From Anaerolineales bacterium (GTDB lineage Bacteria > Chloroflexota > Anaerolineae > Anaerolineales > Villigracilaceae), in contig JANWWK010000059.1 of the NCBI GenBank assembly GCA_025056175.1, positions 1-64,000 of the forward strand: a stretch of 64,000 nucleotides of DNA, given 5' to 3'. The notes under the pieces are model-generated. The model saw only the letters and a list, made by a program, of their open reading frames with translations, had not been told where the DNA came from and did not search any database. Positions within the stretch are counted from its first letter, which is position 1. Every line of letters begins with the position of its first letter. Positions 18,010 to 28,651 of this stretch are shown here, one piece after another. Made by a program: the position numbers and the translations under genes.

Positions 18010-19512
18010 ATGTTCAAAAAAGTGTTGATTGCGAATCGCGGAGAAATCGCAGTGCGCGTTATCCGTGCCTGCCGCGAAGTGGGACTGGAGACGGTGGCCG
18101 TCTTTTCAGAAGCCGACCGACAGGCGCTGCATGTTCGCCTGGCCGATGAAGCCTATCTGCTCGGGCCGGCCCCTTCGCGTGAATCGTATCTGCGGATGGA
18201 CAAAATTCTGGAGATTGCCCGTAAATCGGGCGCCGATGCCATCCATCCGGGCTACGGCTTTCTGGCTGAACGCGAAGAATTCGCGGCAGCCTGTGCCGAA
18301 CAGGGCATTACCTTCATCGGGCCGAAACCTTCCTCGATTGCCGCCATGGGCGATAAAATGACCGCCCGTGAAACCGTCCGCAAAGCGGGCGTACCGGTCG
18401 TGCCGGGAACGGAAGACGTAGGCAACTTGAGTGATGAGGAACTCCTGGCCGTTGCTCCCAAAATCGGCTTTCCACTGCTCATTAAGGCGACGGCAGGCGG
18501 CGGCGGCAAGGGCATGCGCGAAGTCCGTACACTGGAAGAAATGCCCGGCCTGCTACGCGCTGCCCGGCGCGAGGCCGAAGCAGCCTTTGGCGATGGCAAC
18601 GTGTACCTGGAAAAACTCGTCACCGGCGCGCGGCACATCGAATTTCAGATTCTTGCCGATGCGCATGGGAATGTCATCCATTTGGGCGAACGCGATTGCT
18701 CCATTCAGCGAAGACACCAGAAATTGGTCGAAGAAGCCCCCTCGCCCATCATGGATGAGGAACTGCGTCGCAAGATGGGCGAGGTGGCCGTCAAGGCCGC
18801 GCAGGCGGTCGATTACATCAACGCCGGCACCATCGAGTTCCTGGTAGATAAAGACCGCAACTTCTACTTTCTGGAAATGAACACCCGCCTTCAAGTGGAG
18901 CACCCGGTCACTGAAATGGTGACGGGGATAGACATTGTCAAAGAACAAATCCGCATTGCGCGCGGGAGACCGCTTCAGTATAAACAAGAAGACATCCGCT
19001 TCAACGGCGCGGCCATTGAGTGCCGCATCAATGCCGAAGACCCATACAGCAACTTCATGCCCTCCACCGGACGGATTGCACACAGTCTGCTTCCGACCGG
19101 GCCGGGCGTGCGGGTGGATACCGGGGTGTATCCTGGCTTCGAGATTACCCCTTACTACGACCCGATGATTTCCAAACTGATTGTGTGGGGCGAAACCCGC
19201 GCACAGGCTATTTTGCGAATGCGGCGCGCCCTGGAAGAATACCGCATCGTGGGCGTTCGTACCAATATCCCCTTCCACCAAACGCTGATGGATAGCCACC
19301 GTTTTATGGGCGGACAATACGATACGCGCTTTGTCGAAGAACGGTTTGCCATTCAGGAGGAGCGCGACCCGGCGCTGCTGGAAATTGCTGCCGCCCTGGC
19401 AACACTGGCCGCACACCGTCAGACCGAACGCGCCGCGCAATTCGTGCAACGCAACGAGCGCGATACCTCCAACTGGAAATGGGTGGGGCGTTGGGAGCGA
19501 ATGCACCGGTGA
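18010..19512 (+). CDS. Biotin carboxylase subunit of acyl-CoA carboxylase
   Basis: [73 protein letters not shown]. Confidence 0.96.
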   Translation: MFKKVLIANRGEIAVRVIRACREVGLETVAVFSEADRQALHVRLADEAYLLGPAPSRESYLRMDKILEIARKSGADAIHPGYGFLAEREEFAAACAEQGITFIGPKPSSIAAMGDKMTARETVRKAGVPVVPGTEDVGNLSDEELLAVAPKIGFPLLIKATAGGGGKGMREVRTLEEMPGLLRAARREAEAAFGDGNVYLEKLVTGARHIEFQILADAHGNVIHLGERDCSIQRRHQKLVEEAPSPIMDEELRRKMGEVAVKAAQAVDYINAGTIEFLVDKDRNFYFLEMNTRLQVEHPVTEMVTGIDIVKEQIRIARGRPLQYKQEDIRFNGAAIECRINAEDPYSNFMPSTGRIAHSLLPTGPGVRVDTGVYPGFEITPYYDPMISKLIVWGETRAQAILRMRRALEEYRIVGVRTNIPFHQTLMDSHRFMGGQYDTRFVEERFAIQEERDPALLEIAAALATLAAHRQTERAAQFVQRNERDTSNWKWVGRWERMHR

Positions 19513-19528
19513 CTCAGCAATCCGTCAT

Positions 19529-19550
19529 CAGTGAGGCAGTGAACAGGAAA
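19529..19550 (+). repeat. Heptamer-type repeat (CAGTGAG-g-CAGTGAA-CAGGAAA)
   Basis: Direct reading. Confidence 0.5.
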
Positions 19551-19569
19551 CAAAAGCGGCGAGGCTGTG

Positions 19570-20064
19570 ATGAAGTACATCACTACAATTGAGGACAAAG
19601 AATATCGCGTCGAAATTGTGGATGAGAAACACATCCGCATCAACGACCAGTTGCTGGAAGTAGACCTGGTGGCCGTCGGCGGTCAGCCGGTCTATTCTCT
19701 GCTCATCAGTGGAAAATCTTACGAAGCCTACATCTACCCCGAAGAAAAAGAGTGGCAGGTGCTTCTGCGCGGACAGCAATACAAAGCAGTGGTCGAAGAC
19801 GAGCGCGAAAAACGGCTGAAAACCGCCGGCGGCGCACGCGCCGAGAGCGGTGAATTCCACCTGAAAGCGCCTATGCCCGGCCTGGTGGTGAGCGTGCCGG
19901 TTGAAGAAGGCCAGAGCGTCAAAAAAGGTCAGGTACTGGTTATCCTGGAATCGATGAAGATGCAAAATGAACTGAAGTCGCCGCGTGACGGCACAGTACA
20001 CCGCATCCGCGTGCGAGCAGGTGAAAGCGTAGAGCAACGCCAAACGCTCTTGAGTGTCACGTGA
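19570..20064 (+). CDS. Biotin carboxyl carrier protein
   Basis: C-terminal biotinyl domain [43 protein letters not shown] (ESMKM). Confidence 0.93.
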   Translation: MKYITTIEDKEYRVEIVDEKHIRINDQLLEVDLVAVGGQPVYSLLISGKSYEAYIYPEEKEWQVLLRGQQYKAVVEDEREKRLKTAGGARAESGEFHLKAPMPGLVVSVPVEEGQSVKKGQVLVILESMKMQNELKSPRDGTVHRIRVRAGESVEQRQTLLSVT

Positions 20065-21026
20065 AGGCATTCCCGATGATGGATGTCTCGGCTCTTGGCG
20101 CGAAATTGCTGGAAAACCTGGAAACCGTCATCGTCGGCAAGCGCAACGCGCTGGAACTGGTTGTGATTGGCTTGCTGTGCGAGGGACATGTTCTCATTGA
20201 AGATGTGCCAGGCGTCGGCAAGACCATGCTGGCGCGCGCAATGGCAAAATCGGTCGGCGGTTCGTTTCAGCGGGTGCAGTTTACCCCGGATATGCTCCCC
20301 TCTGACCTGACGGGCGTTTCCATCTTCAACCAGAAAACACGCAAATTTGAGTTTCGTCCTGGCCCGGTCTTTGGACAGGTGGTTCTGGCAGATGAAATCA
20401 ACCGCGCGACCCCCAAAACCCAGGCCGCTCTGCTCGAAGCGATGGACGAACGTCAGGTGACGGTGGACGGTGTCACGCATCCGCTTCCACGCCCTTTCAT
20501 GGTGCTGGCAACCCAAAACCCCATCGAATATGAAGGCACTTTTCCCCTCCCCGAAGCGCAATTAGATCGCTTTCTTCTGCGCGTGCGGTTGGGGTATCCG
20601 GGCCTGACCGATGAAATTGCCATCCTGGAAGGCCAGCAACTGCGGCATCCCATTGAACGCATTACAACGGTGTGTTCTGCCAACGATGTGCTGGAAGCTG
20701 CCCAGGCGGTGCGAGGAATTTACGTTGCCCCTTCTATCAAACGGTATATTGTCGAACTGACTCACCGCACCCGTAACAGTGGAGATGTATATCTGGGCGC
20801 CAGCCCACGCGGGTCGCTGGCGCTCTTCCGCGCCGGACAGGCGCGCGCCGCGCTGAATGGACGTGCTTACGTCCTGCCAGACGACATCAAAGCTCTGGCA
20901 CAAACAGTGCTGGCACACCGTATCATCGTCAGTCCGGCGGCGCGCTTGCGCGAAGTGACCGCTGAGCGCATTGTGCAGGAAATTGTGCAGGCCGTGCCGG
21001 CGCCGGGCGGCAGTTTTACCGCCTGA
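20061..21026 (+). CDS. MoxR-family AAA+ ATPase
   Basis: [71 protein letters not shown]. Confidence 0.95.
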   Translation: MKAFPMMDVSALGAKLLENLETVIVGKRNALELVVIGLLCEGHVLIEDVPGVGKTMLARAMAKSVGGSFQRVQFTPDMLPSDLTGVSIFNQKTRKFEFRPGPVFGQVVLADEINRATPKTQAALLEAMDERQVTVDGVTHPLPRPFMVLATQNPIEYEGTFPLPEAQLDRFLLRVRLGYPGLTDEIAILEGQQLRHPIERITTVCSANDVLEAAQAVRGIYVAPSIKRYIVELTHRTRNSGDVYLGASPRGSLALFRAGQARAALNGRAYVLPDDIKALAQTVLAHRIIVSPAARLREVTAERIVQEIVQAVPAPGGSFTA

Positions 21027-21027
21027 T

Positions 21028-22335
21028 ATGTCCAAACGTCATACCGGCTGGGTCGTCTTTCTGCTTACGCTGGGGGTTGGCGCTGTTGGTATGGCTGCCA
21101 CAGGAGCAGCCTTATATGTTCGGCTGGTATATCTCAGCATATTTGTACTGGTCATAGCATGGATTGGGGCGCGAATTTCTCTGCGCGGAATACGCATCAA
21201 ACGTCAGGCGCGTTCTCTGCGCGCCAGCGTGGGAGATATTTTCGAGGAAACATTTCAGGTCACAAATGCCTCGCGTCTGCCGCGCCTGTTCGTGGAAATC
21301 GAAAATCAATCGTCTTTGCCGCAGGCCGCCGGCTCGCGCCTGGTGACGATGCTCTCTGCCGGAGAGACGCGCACGTATCTGGCGCGCACCTGGCTCACCC
21401 GACGTGGCGCGTTTACGCTTGGGCCAACCATGTTGCGCTCCGGCGACCCATTCGGGTTCTTTTCGGTCAGCAAAACTATCGCCGCTGAAGATTCTCTGCT
21501 GGTTCTGCCTTTGATTGTGCCGCTGCGTGAGTTTCCCTCCCCACCAGGGTTGCTGCCTGGCGGCAAGGCCATCCACCGAAAAGCATATGAAGTGACACCC
21601 CACGCCGCCGGGGTGCGCGAATACGTCACCGGCGACCCCCTCAAGCGCATTCACTGGCCTTCTACCGCACGGCGCGGCAGGCTGATGGTCAAAGAATTTG
21701 AGCAAGACCCGCAATCAGAAGTGTGGATTTTTCTGGATGCGCAGGCTGGTGTGCAGGCCGAACTTCATGGGGAAGCGGAACCCGTCTGGAACGATTGGAT
21801 GTTCGTCCGCCGCCCCAAAGTCAAACTGCCGCCTTCCACGCTGGAATACGGCATTTGCCTGGCAGCCTCGCTGGCGCACTATTTTGTGAGTCGCCGCCGC
21901 GCTGCCGGGTTGGTGACGAACGGGCCGGTGTATACCGTCATCCCTGCCGAGCGCAGTGACCGCCAGGAGAGCAAAATTCTGGAGATGCTGACCTTCGTAC
22001 GCGCACAGGGGGAATTACCGCTTTCCAGCCTGGTAGATTTACACGCCCCGCAAATTCCCTCCGGTTCCAGTGCAGTGCTGATTACTCCTTCGACCCGTCA
22101 AGACGTATCGCTTGCGGTAGAATTGCTTCAACGCCGTGCGTTGCATCCGCTGGTTTTGCTGTTGATGGCAGAGAGTTTTGGCGGCAAACCCGGCGGTGAG
22201 GCGCTTGCCGAAGCGCTTGAAGCACGCGGCGTGGCCGTGTGCAAAATCTACAAAGATGCCGACTTGAGCGAAACATTGCAGCGCTTCGGTGCCCGGTACC
22301 GCACCACAGCGCCGCAAACCTTCAGCCAGGCCTGA
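21028..22335 (+). CDS. DUF58 domain-containing protein
   Basis: VREYVTGDPLKRIHWPSTARRGRLMVKEFEQ; two N-terminal TM; follows moxR. Confidence 0.9.
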   Translation: MSKRHTGWVVFLLTLGVGAVGMAATGAALYVRLVYLSIFVLVIAWIGARISLRGIRIKRQARSLRASVGDIFEETFQVTNASRLPRLFVEIENQSSLPQAAGSRLVTMLSAGETRTYLARTWLTRRGAFTLGPTMLRSGDPFGFFSVSKTIAAEDSLLVLPLIVPLREFPSPPGLLPGGKAIHRKAYEVTPHAAGVREYVTGDPLKRIHWPSTARRGRLMVKEFEQDPQSEVWIFLDAQAGVQAELHGEAEPVWNDWMFVRRPKVKLPPSTLEYGICLAASLAHYFVSRRRAAGLVTNGPVYTVIPAERSDRQESKILEMLTFVRAQGELPLSSLVDLHAPQIPSGSSAVLITPSTRQDVSLAVELLQRRALHPLVLLLMAESFGGKPGGEALAEALEARGVAVCKIYKDADLSETLQRFGARYRTTAPQTFSQA

Positions 22336-22365
22336 AATCCGCATTCTGCCCCAAGGAGAACCCGT

Positions 22366-23268
22366 TTGACCGCTGCTTCTGTCACCCCGCTTGACCTGCA
22401 TTTTCAGGGACAGCCCCGCGCCATTGCGGCGTATTTGCTCGAACACAGCACCGGTGTCGTTCTGGTGGAATCCGGCCCCGGTTCTACTCTGCCAGGCCTG
22501 GAACAAGGGCTGGCCGCGCGTGGTTACACCCTGCGCGATGTGACGCATGTCTTTTTAACCCATATCCACCTCGACCATGCCGGCGCTGCGGGTTCCCTGG
22601 CCTTACAGGGAGCGCAGATTTTCGTCCACCCGGTGGGTGCGCCGCACCTGCTCAACCCCGAAAAACTGCTCGCCAGCGCAACCCGCATTTACGGGGACCT
22701 GATGAAGCCGCTGTGGGGCGAGTTCCTGCCTGTTCCCGCCGATAAACTGACCGTTCTGGAAGACGGTCAGGAAGTCAGCATCGGCCATCTGCGTTTGACC
22801 GCCTTGAACACACCCGGACACGCAGAACACCATTTTGCCTATCTTTACGAAGACCTGTGCTTTAGCGGCGACGTGGGTGCAGTGCGGATTCCTGGCCACC
22901 GTTACATGCGCCTGCCCATGCCTCCGCCGGAGTTCCACCTCGAAAAATGGCGCGCCAGCATCTTGCGCCTGCAAACAATAGGATTTCGGCGCATTGCCCC
23001 AACACATTTCGGCATCTTCGAGGATGTGGAGTGGCATCTCCAGACGATTTTGCGCAATCTCGATGAAGTGGAACGCTGGTTGCTGCAAACAATGCCCGCC
23101 GACCCGCCTGCCGAAGCATTGCGTGAGAAGTTCGTCGCCTGGATGGAAGCGCAAGGCCGCGCCGAAGGCCTGAGCGACGAGGAAATCGAAGCCTACCGGC
23201 TCGCCAACCCTCTCGCCATGAGCGCAGACGGGTTACAGCGGTACTGGAAAAAGGTACGGAGCGCATAA
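22366..23268 (+). CDS. MBL-fold metallo-hydrolase
   Basis: HVFLTHIHLDHAGAAG, NTPGHAEHHFAYL, GDVGAVR; TTG start. Confidence 0.88.
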   Translation: MTAASVTPLDLHFQGQPRAIAAYLLEHSTGVVLVESGPGSTLPGLEQGLAARGYTLRDVTHVFLTHIHLDHAGAAGSLALQGAQIFVHPVGAPHLLNPEKLLASATRIYGDLMKPLWGEFLPVPADKLTVLEDGQEVSIGHLRLTALNTPGHAEHHFAYLYEDLCFSGDVGAVRIPGHRYMRLPMPPPEFHLEKWRASILRLQTIGFRRIAPTHFGIFEDVEWHLQTILRNLDEVERWLLQTMPADPPAEALREKFVAWMEAQGRAEGLSDEEIEAYRLANPLAMSADGLQRYWKKVRSA

Positions 23269-23305
23269 ACCACGCGCCGGGCCGGAAAGTTGAGAAGAAA
23301 GCCAG

Positions 23306-23881
23306 ATGATTGCTACCCTGCGCGGCGAAATTACGCAAATTGAAGAAACGGCTCTGGTCGTGGAAACAGGCGGAGTGGGGTTGCGGGTGTTCACGCCCAA
23401 ACCATTGCTGACGAAATTTCAGCCGGGTGAAGTCGTGCTGCTATACACGCATCTGGTGGTGCGCGAGAACGAACTATCCCTGTACGGGTTTGAGACTGCA
23501 GCTGACCGGCAGTTGTTCGTCACCCTGCTGGGCGTGGACGGAGTCGGCCCCAAAGTAGCGCTTTCGGTACTTTCAACGTTGAATCTGGAAGCCATTCAAC
23601 GCGCCATTTTCAGCGAAGAACCGGATTTACTCAGCCGGGTTCCCGGCGTGGGCAAGAAGACCGCCCAAAAGATGATGCTCTACCTGAAAGACCGGCTGAA
23701 ACCGGTCAGCGGTCTGGAGAAGGTGGCAGCGATGTCGGCAACCGATGCGGAAGTGCTGGCGGCGCTTACGGCGCTGGGATACTCTGTCATCGAGGCGCAA
23801 TCGGCTTTACAATCTATCCCCAAAGATGCGCCGGAAGACGTGGAGGAGCGTCTGCGCCTGGCGCTGGGGTACTTTCAGTGA
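23306..23881 (+). CDS. ruvA: Holliday junction DNA helicase subunit RuvA
   Basis: MIATLRGEI, LYGFETAADRQLFVTLLGVDGVGPKVALSVLS, RVPGVGKKTAQKMMLYLKD. Confidence 0.96.
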   Translation: MIATLRGEITQIEETALVVETGGVGLRVFTPKPLLTKFQPGEVVLLYTHLVVRENELSLYGFETAADRQLFVTLLGVDGVGPKVALSVLSTLNLEAIQRAIFSEEPDLLSRVPGVGKKTAQKMMLYLKDRLKPVSGLEKVAAMSATDAEVLAALTALGYSVIEAQSALQSIPKDAPEDVEERLRLALGYFQ

Positions 23882-23889
23882 ACAGTGAG
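23876..23889 (+). repeat. Two in-phase heptamers CAGTGAA-CAGTGAG across the ruvA stop codon
   Basis: Direct reading. Confidence 0.5.
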
Positions 23890-23894
23890 GAGAC

Positions 23895-24761
23895 ATGCGC
23901 GATAAGAAAATTGCTTTTATCGGCTCCGGGGCGATGGGCGAGGCCATGATTGCCGGCCTCCTCCGCCAGGGGCTGGCAACTCCCGAACACTTGCTGACCG
24001 CCGACGTTCACGCGGCGCGGGTGGCCGATTTACAGGCGCGCTACGGCACGCGTCCATTTACCGATAACCGCGAAGCAGCCGCCCAGGCCGACCTGGTTGT
24101 GCTTTCGGTCAAGCCCCAACGACTGACCGAGGTACTGAAAGGGCTGCGCGAGGCCATTCCACCGCACGCGCTGGTGCTTTCAATTGTGGCAGGGGCAAAA
24201 ATCACCAAAATCATGCACGGACTGGGACACGAAGCGGTCATCCGGTCTATGCCCAACACGCCCGCGCAAATCAGTCAGGGGATTACCGTCTGGATGCCCT
24301 CGCCCGCAGTGACGGAAGCGCAAAAAGCAATGGCGCGGCAGTTGCTCAGCGCACTGGGCAAGGAAATCGAGGTGGATGACGAGAACTATCTCGATATGGC
24401 CACCGCGCTCTCCGGCACCGGGCCGGCGTATATTTTCCTGTTCATGGAAGCGATGATTGATGCCGGGGTTCACATGGGATTTTCACGCCAGGTCTCCGAG
24501 CAACTGGTGGTAGAGACCATCAAAGGGTCGGTGGCCTACTTCGAGGCGCGCAACCACAAAGACCAGGTGCATGTAGCCGCCCTTCGGAATCAGGTGACTT
24601 CGCCTGGCGGCACAACCGCCCAGGCGCTCTACTACCTGGAAAAAGCAGGCTTCCGCACGGCAGTCTCGCGCGCCATCTGGGCAGCCTATGAGCGTTCCAT
24701 CGAACTGGGCAAGGAAAAGCCCGTTCACATCCCCGAATCCAACAGCACCAGCGTCAGCTGA
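23895..24761 (+). CDS. proC: Pyrroline-5-carboxylate reductase
   Basis: KIAFIGSGAMGEAMIAGLL, VLSVKPQ, RSMPNTPAQI, ALSGTGPAYIFLFMEAMIDAGV, VTSPGGTTAQAL. Confidence 0.96.
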   Translation: MRDKKIAFIGSGAMGEAMIAGLLRQGLATPEHLLTADVHAARVADLQARYGTRPFTDNREAAAQADLVVLSVKPQRLTEVLKGLREAIPPHALVLSIVAGAKITKIMHGLGHEAVIRSMPNTPAQISQGITVWMPSPAVTEAQKAMARQLLSALGKEIEVDDENYLDMATALSGTGPAYIFLFMEAMIDAGVHMGFSRQVSEQLVVETIKGSVAYFEARNHKDQVHVAALRNQVTSPGGTTAQALYYLEKAGFRTAVSRAIWAAYERSIELGKEKPVHIPESNSTSVS

Positions 24762-24833
24762 GTCTTTCTTGAGCCATTCAGTGGCAAAAGCAGCAAATTT
24801 GTGCTTTAATTGGGCAACAGGAGACCCTTGCCC

Positions 24834-26276
24834 ATGTGGACGGAATACATCAACGCAACGAGTATCGCGCAAGTGACGCAGATTCTGGCCGAAAAAGGGG
24901 CTGCGGCACGGCTGATTGCCGGCGGCACCGACCTGATGCTGGAGCTGGAACGCGGCCTGCGTCCGGGCGTCGAAACGGTGGTGGACATCAGCCGCATTCC
25001 GGGTTTAGACCGAATCTACCGGGACGAAGACGGCGTGATTCATCTCGGCGCGCTGGTGACACACAACCACTGCGCCGCCAGCAAACTGCTCCGCGAGCAG
25101 GCCTATCCGCTGGTGCGCGCGGCGTGGGAAGTGGGCGCCCCGCAAATCCGTAATCGCGGCACGGTTGCAGGCAATCTCATCACGGCTTCGCCAGCCAACG
25201 ATACCATCACCCCACTCATGGCGTTGGATGCCACCGTGACCGTGCAATCGGTGCGCGGTACGCGCCACATCAAGCTGCGCGATTTCTATACCGGCGTGCG
25301 AAAGACCGTACTGCAGCCCGATGAAATGCTGGTGGAAATCTCATTCAAAGGATTGACGGTCAACCAGAAAAGCACCTTTATCAAAGTTGCACTGCGCCGC
25401 GCCCAGGCGATTTCGGTCGTCAATCTCGCCATCGTTCTGACGATGCACGGAAACACAATCGAACAGGCAGCCATTACCCTGGGCGCCGTTGCTCCCACCA
25501 TCATCCATGCCGACGAAGCCGAAGCCTACCTGGCAGGCAAAGAACTCACGGACGAGGTGATTGCCCACGCTGCCGAACTGGCGCGTGACGCAGGCCGACC
25601 GATTGATGACCTGCGTGCCTCCGCCGATTATCGCCGCGAGATGATACGGGTGTTCACCCGGCGCGGGTTGCAAGCTCTGCGCGAGGGCCAGGAGAAGGCT
25701 GGAATGCCAGAACATCCGGTGACACTGATGGGCAACCCGCCCAGGAAGAGCGTCGAAGTTCCCGGCGGCGTCTTCACGACCGGCTCCACCATCCACACCC
25801 GCATTAACGGACGAGAGTACGCTTTTGCTTCGGGCTTCGAGAAGAGCCTGTTGCGCCTGTTGCGCGAGGAAGCCGGGCTGATTGGAACAAAGGAAGGTTG
25901 TGCCGAGGGCGAATGCGGTGCCTGCACAGTATTCCTGGACGGAATGGCCGTGATGGCCTGCATGGTGCCGGCTCCGCGCGCCGATGGCGCTGAAATTGTG
26001 ACGGTCGAAGGGCTGGCCCTGCCGACCGACGCAACAGCAGGCAGTTCAGAAATGCAACTACACCCGGTACAGGAAGCCTTCATTCAGGATGGCGCAGTAC
26101 AGTGTGGCTATTGTACGCCCGGTTTCCTGATGTCAGCAGCCAAATTGCTGGAAGAGCGGCCTATGCCAACGCGCGACGAAATCGAACAGGCCATTACCGG
26201 AAACCTGTGCCGTTGCACAGGATACTACAAAATCGTGCAGGCCATCGAAGATGCCGCCAAACTCGCCGCGAGGTAA
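24834..26276 (+). CDS. Fused FAD-binding (CoxM-type) and 2Fe-2S (CoxS-type) subunits of a xanthine-dehydrogenase-family enzyme
   Basis: FAD domain ARLIAGGTDLMLELERG...RNRGTVAGNLITASPANDT; FeS domain EGCAEGECGACTVFLDG and CGYCTPGFLMSA...ITGNLCRCTGYYKI. Confidence 0.92.
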   Translation: MWTEYINATSIAQVTQILAEKGAAARLIAGGTDLMLELERGLRPGVETVVDISRIPGLDRIYRDEDGVIHLGALVTHNHCAASKLLREQAYPLVRAAWEVGAPQIRNRGTVAGNLITASPANDTITPLMALDATVTVQSVRGTRHIKLRDFYTGVRKTVLQPDEMLVEISFKGLTVNQKSTFIKVALRRAQAISVVNLAIVLTMHGNTIEQAAITLGAVAPTIIHADEAEAYLAGKELTDEVIAHAAELARDAGRPIDDLRASADYRREMIRVFTRRGLQALREGQEKAGMPEHPVTLMGNPPRKSVEVPGGVFTTGSTIHTRINGREYAFASGFEKSLLRLLREEAGLIGTKEGCAEGECGACTVFLDGMAVMACMVPAPRADGAEIVTVEGLALPTDATAGSSEMQLHPVQEAFIQDGAVQCGYCTPGFLMSAAKLLEERPMPTRDEIEQAITGNLCRCTGYYKIVQAIEDAAKLAAR

Positions 26277-26279
26277 GAC

Positions 26280-26702
26280 ATGCCGCAAAAATATCAAACA
26301 TACCAGAAAAAAGAATTCGTCCGCCCTTACGACATTCACCCGGTCTGGCGCGGCATTGGGTTCGTGATGATGCTGTTGGTGCCGGTGATGGCAGGAGCAG
26401 CCGCAGTGGTCATGACCGAGCTGGGATTTCAGATGAGATGGCCGTTTATGTACGAATTAACCGGCACAGTGCGCCTGCCAGATGTTCTTTACAACCTGCC
26501 AGTCATTAACAACCTGGCAAATTTCATCTCTGGTATTCCAAATCTGCGGGCGCTGGCTTTGTTTTTCGTCCTGTTTGTGATTGCCTTTTCGGGCGTGCTG
26601 TCGGTGCTGTATGCCATCATTTACCGCATGTTCGGGCCGCCACGATACACCCCGCTGGATGCGCCGCCGCCCAAAGTAAAAGCCAAGCGTTACAAACGCT
26701 AA
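26280..26702 (+). CDS. Conserved-looking membrane protein of unknown function (2-3 TM)
   Basis: Two long hydrophobic segments and basic C-terminus; 3 bp after upstream gene. Confidence 0.6.
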   Translation: MPQKYQTYQKKEFVRPYDIHPVWRGIGFVMMLLVPVMAGAAAVVMTELGFQMRWPFMYELTGTVRLPDVLYNLPVINNLANFISGIPNLRALALFFVLFVIAFSGVLSVLYAIIYRMFGPPRYTPLDAPPPKVKAKRYKR

Positions 26703-26707
26703 CTTGC

Positions 26708-26735
26708 TTGACGTACCCCCCGCTTGGATTACAAT
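26708..26735 (+). promoter_or_regulatory. Sigma70-type promoter for tRNA-Leu
   Basis: TTGACG-N16-TACAAT, about 10 nt before tRNA 5' end. Confidence 0.75.
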
Positions 26736-26745
26736 ATAGTTCCCT

Positions 26746-26829
26746 GGGGCGATGGCGGAATCGGCAGACGCAACAGACTTAAAATCTGTCGGTGGCAACA
26801 CCGTGTGGGTTCGACCCCCACTCGCCCTA
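26746..26829 (+). tRNA. tRNA-Leu (anticodon UAA)
   Basis: Acceptor GGGGCGA/TCGCCCT, anticodon stem-loop CAGACTTAAAATCTG, class II variable arm, T-loop GGTTCGACC; CCA not encoded. Confidence 0.95.
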
Positions 26830-26872
26830 CTCCCTGACAATTGCCAAGCCTGCAAAGGCAAGAAAGGCGAAT

Positions 26873-28024
26873 ATGTACTTCGACCGCGCCCTGCTCGAAG
26901 ACCTGGAAGACAAAACGCTGGCCCCCTACGGAATGCGTAGCCGCGATAGCAAGGGCCGCGCCTACCCCGATAGCGAACCGGACTACCGTACTTCCTTCCA
27001 ACGCGACCGCGACCGAATCCTGCATACCACCGCCTTCCGACGGCTGGAATACAAAACCCAGGTCTTCATCAACTACGAAGGCGACTACTTCCGCACCCGT
27101 CTGACCCATACGCTCGAAGTAGCGCAAATCGGGCGCACCCTGGCACGCGCTCTGGGCGGCAACGAAGACCTGGTGGAAGCCATCTGCCTGGCACACGACC
27201 TGGGTCACTCGCCGTTCGGCCACTCTGGGGAAGTGGCGCTCAACCGCCTGATGAAAGACCACGGCGGCTTCGACCACAACCGGCAATCGTTCCGCATCGT
27301 CACCGAGCTGGAACAACGCTATCCAGAATTCCCCGGCCTGAACCTGACGTGGGAAGTGCGCGAGGGCATTGTCAAGCACGAAACAGAGTACGACATCGCC
27401 GATGCACGCGACTTCAACCCGGAACTGCGTGGCAACCTGGAAACGCAAATTGCCAACGTGGCCGACGAACTCGCCTATACCACCCACGACCTGGACGACG
27501 GCCTGCGCTCTGGCATGATTACCCCACCCATGCTGGAGGGCATCGCGCTGTGGGAAACACTTAAAGAAACGTTCGGCTGGCGTGGCCCCTTGCTCGACGA
27601 CATCGAACGTCATCGCATGATTCGCCACCTGGTCGGACTGCTGGTGACCGATATGGTGCAGGCCACCGACCAGCGGCTCAAAGAAAGTGGCGCGAAATCG
27701 CCGCTGGATATTCAAAAACTGGATTACAACGTGGTCGGTTTCAGCGAAGACATGCGCCGCCGCAACCGCGAATTGAAAGATTTCCTTTACCAGAAGCTGT
27801 ACCGCCACTACCGCGTGGTGCGCATGCAGGTCAAAGCCGAACAAATTATCACCAACCTGTTTCAGGCCTATCGGGATGAACCCGACATTCTCCCGACCCA
27901 GTATCGAAAAATCAGCCAAACGCGCGGCCTGGAACGCACCATCTGCGATTACATCGCCGGAATGACCGACCGGTTTGCCATCGAAGAACATCAACGCCTG
28001 TTCGACCCCTTCCTCAAGCCCTGA
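26873..28024 (+). CDS. dgt: Deoxyguanosinetriphosphate triphosphohydrolase-like HD protein
   Basis: RDRDRILHTTAFRRLEYKTQVF, RTRLTHTLEVAQIGRTLARALG, AHDLGHSPFGHSGE; start ATG 26873. Confidence 0.94.
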   Translation: MYFDRALLEDLEDKTLAPYGMRSRDSKGRAYPDSEPDYRTSFQRDRDRILHTTAFRRLEYKTQVFINYEGDYFRTRLTHTLEVAQIGRTLARALGGNEDLVEAICLAHDLGHSPFGHSGEVALNRLMKDHGGFDHNRQSFRIVTELEQRYPEFPGLNLTWEVREGIVKHETEYDIADARDFNPELRGNLETQIANVADELAYTTHDLDDGLRSGMITPPMLEGIALWETLKETFGWRGPLLDDIERHRMIRHLVGLLVTDMVQATDQRLKESGAKSPLDIQKLDYNVVGFSEDMRRRNRELKDFLYQKLYRHYRVVRMQVKAEQIITNLFQAYRDEPDILPTQYRKISQTRGLERTICDYIAGMTDRFAIEEHQRLFDPFLKP

Positions 28025-28045
28025 ACCCCTCATCTGGTTTGCAGG

Positions 28046-28083
28046 AACTCCGGGGCCGCAGGAACTCCCGGAGTTTTATTTTC
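28046..28083 (+). terminator. Rho-independent terminator after dgt
   Basis: AACTCCGGG...CCCGGAGTT then TTATTTT. Confidence 0.8.
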
Positions 28084-28098
28084 TATCAAGGAGGACCC

Positions 28099-28563
28099 AT
28101 GCCCGAACCCATCTACCTGACCGCCGAAGGCGCAGCCAAACTTAAAGCCGAACTCGCTGACCTGAAAGGTCCTCAGCGTGAAGCACTCGCCAGACGTTTG
28201 CGCGAAGCAATTCAAATGGGCGACCTTTCAGAAAATGCCGATTACCACAAAGCCAAAGAAGACCAGGCCTTTCTGGAAGGCCGCATTCAGGAGCTGGAAT
28301 ACATCCTCTCCGCCGCCGAAATCATTGAAGACGCGGCTTCGAGAGACGTGGTCAGCGTGGGCGTTACGGTCACGGTGCAGGAAGATGATTTCGAGCCAGA
28401 GAAATATCACATCGTCGGCGCCAAAGAAGCCGACCCACGCGCCGGAAAAATCTCCAACGAATCACCGATTGGCCGCGCCCTGATGGACCACCGCGTGGGC
28501 GATGTGGTCGAAGCCCAAACGCCTGGCGGGGTCATCCGGCTGAAGATTCTGGCAATCGAATAA
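28099..28563 (+). CDS. greA: Transcription elongation factor GreA
   Basis: YLTAEGAAKLKAELADLK, GDLSENADYHKAKEDQAFLEGRIQELE, ISNESPIGRALMDHRVGDVV; SD aggagg. Confidence 0.95.
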   Translation: MPEPIYLTAEGAAKLKAELADLKGPQREALARRLREAIQMGDLSENADYHKAKEDQAFLEGRIQELEYILSAAEIIEDAASRDVVSVGVTVTVQEDDFEPEKYHIVGAKEADPRAGKISNESPIGRALMDHRVGDVVEAQTPGGVIRLKILAIE

Positions 28564-28573
28564 GACTCACCAC

Positions 28574-28607
28574 AACCGCCCGCTCACCCCAGCGGGTGGT
28601 TCGTTTG
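28574..28607 (+). terminator. Probable terminator after greA
   Basis: AACCGCCCGCT-caccc-CAGCGGGTGGTT then CGTTT. Confidence 0.55.
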
Positions 28608-28651
28608 AATTCGCTGGTAAAATGTGCAAACTTCTATTGTTCGGAGGCCGC

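Noticed and set aside
16844-19506. Long minus-strand ORFs (16844-17974, 18553-19506)
   Set aside because: Shadows of the carboxyltransferase and biotin carboxylase genes.
26729-28033. 434-aa ORF on the minus strand
   Set aside because: Antisense shadow of dgt; also runs across the tRNA-Leu gene.
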